Notes under the pieces: model-generated
The model's database searches: none
Told to the model about the DNA's origin: nothing
The model's input: the letters and a program-made list of their open reading frames with translations, nothing else
Origin: an uncultured Lachnospiraceae bacterium
GTDB lineage: Bacteria > Bacillota > Clostridia > Lachnospirales > Lachnospiraceae
DNA: 5,321 bases
Direction of reading: 5' to 3'
Assembly (NCBI GenBank): GCA_947068385.1
Contig: CAMTBF010000280.1
Coordinates: 1-5,321 of the forward strand
Translations under genes and position numbers: made by a program
Part shown: piece by piece, positions 5,151 to 5,321 of the stretch
Numbering within the stretch: the first letter of the stretch is position 1
Layout of the letters: every line of letters begins with the position of its first letter

Positions 5151-5321
5151 ATGTCGAACGTAATCGTAAAAGAGAACGAAACATTGGACAGCGCATTGCG
5201 CCGTTTCAAGAGAAGTTGTGCGAAAGCTGGAATCCAGCAGGAGATTCGCAAGCGCGAGCATTACGAGAAGCCGAGCGTAAGACGCAAGAAGAAGTCTGAA
5301 GCTGCCAGAAAGCGCAAATAT
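5151..5321 (+). CDS. rpsU: 30S ribosomal protein S21 (3' end cut by window edge)
   Basis: The 57 visible codons give [19 protein letters not shown], then [20 protein letters not shown], then the basic tail [18 protein letters not shown]. This is unmistakably bacterial S21, a small, highly basic protein of the 30S platform near the 3' end of 16S rRNA that assists translation initiation. Firmicute S21 is usually about 58 residues ending in RKYN, so only one codon or so plus the stop is missing. The ATG at 5151 matches the family N-terminus; AGGGAGG (5133-5139) lies 11 nt upstream, with GGGTGG (5143-5148) closer. An in-frame GTG at 5145 would add only two residues and is not preferred. The gene has its own strong promoter (5035-5062), which sets it apart from the two-component/ABC operon before it. 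Its codons look less GC-rich than those of the upstream genes. Confidence 0.96.
   Translation, partial: MSNVIVKENETLDSALRRFKRSCAKAGIQQEIRKREHYEKPSVRRKKKSEAARKRKY

Noticed and set aside
5114..5299. Open frame starting at the ATG at 5114
   Set aside because: It is out of frame with rpsU, has no good ribosome binding site, and overlaps a certain S21 gene.

Overview
The window is a compact, one-strand (+) stretch of GC-rich Firmicute DNA. The 57 visible residues of ribosomal protein S21, the Gram-positive-type Shine-Dalgarno sequences and the family types of the regulator, kinase and transporter suggest a class Clostridia organism, probably a Lachnospiraceae-like gut anaerobe. I infer this from sequence style and cannot name a genus.

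Layout. (1) Positions 3-95 hold the last 30 codons of a TldD-type metalloprotease subunit, including the Cys that serves as a metal ligand in the family. A perfect 9-bp inverted repeat follows, then a complete TldE/PmbA-type partner (155-1462). (2) Only 33 nt downstream is an OmpR/PhoB-type response regulator (1496-2179). (3) An 89-nt gap (2180-2268) holds four tandem 11-bp repeats, the likely operator of that regulator. It lies in front of an ABC-2-type transporter: a BcrA/LanF-like ATPase (2269-3216) overlapping by 8 nt a six-helix permease (3209-4015). (4) A purine-rich 73-nt spacer leads to a sensor histidine kinase (true start judged to be 4089, end 5003) with one N-terminal membrane helix and no extracytoplasmic sensor domain. 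(5) A strong sigma-A promoter (5035-5062) with A-tracts upstream drives rpsU (from 5151), which is cut by the window edge about one codon before its usual end.

How it may work together. The regulator and kinase are split by the transporter they probably control. This is the architecture of a peptide-antibiotic sensing and self-protection module: kinase to regulator to operator to efflux or immunity ABC transporter. The unusual neighbour is TldD/TldE, a heterodimeric protease that in E. coli trims modified peptides such as microcin B17 and degrades CcdA. The short tldE-regulator gap suggests co-transcription. No precursor peptide or modification enzyme is visible, so a joint peptide-processing and peptide-response role is a hypothesis only. 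rpsU is a separate housekeeping unit.

No RNA genes, CRISPR arrays, insertion sequences or integrases were seen. There is no gene-free stretch longer than 300 bases.
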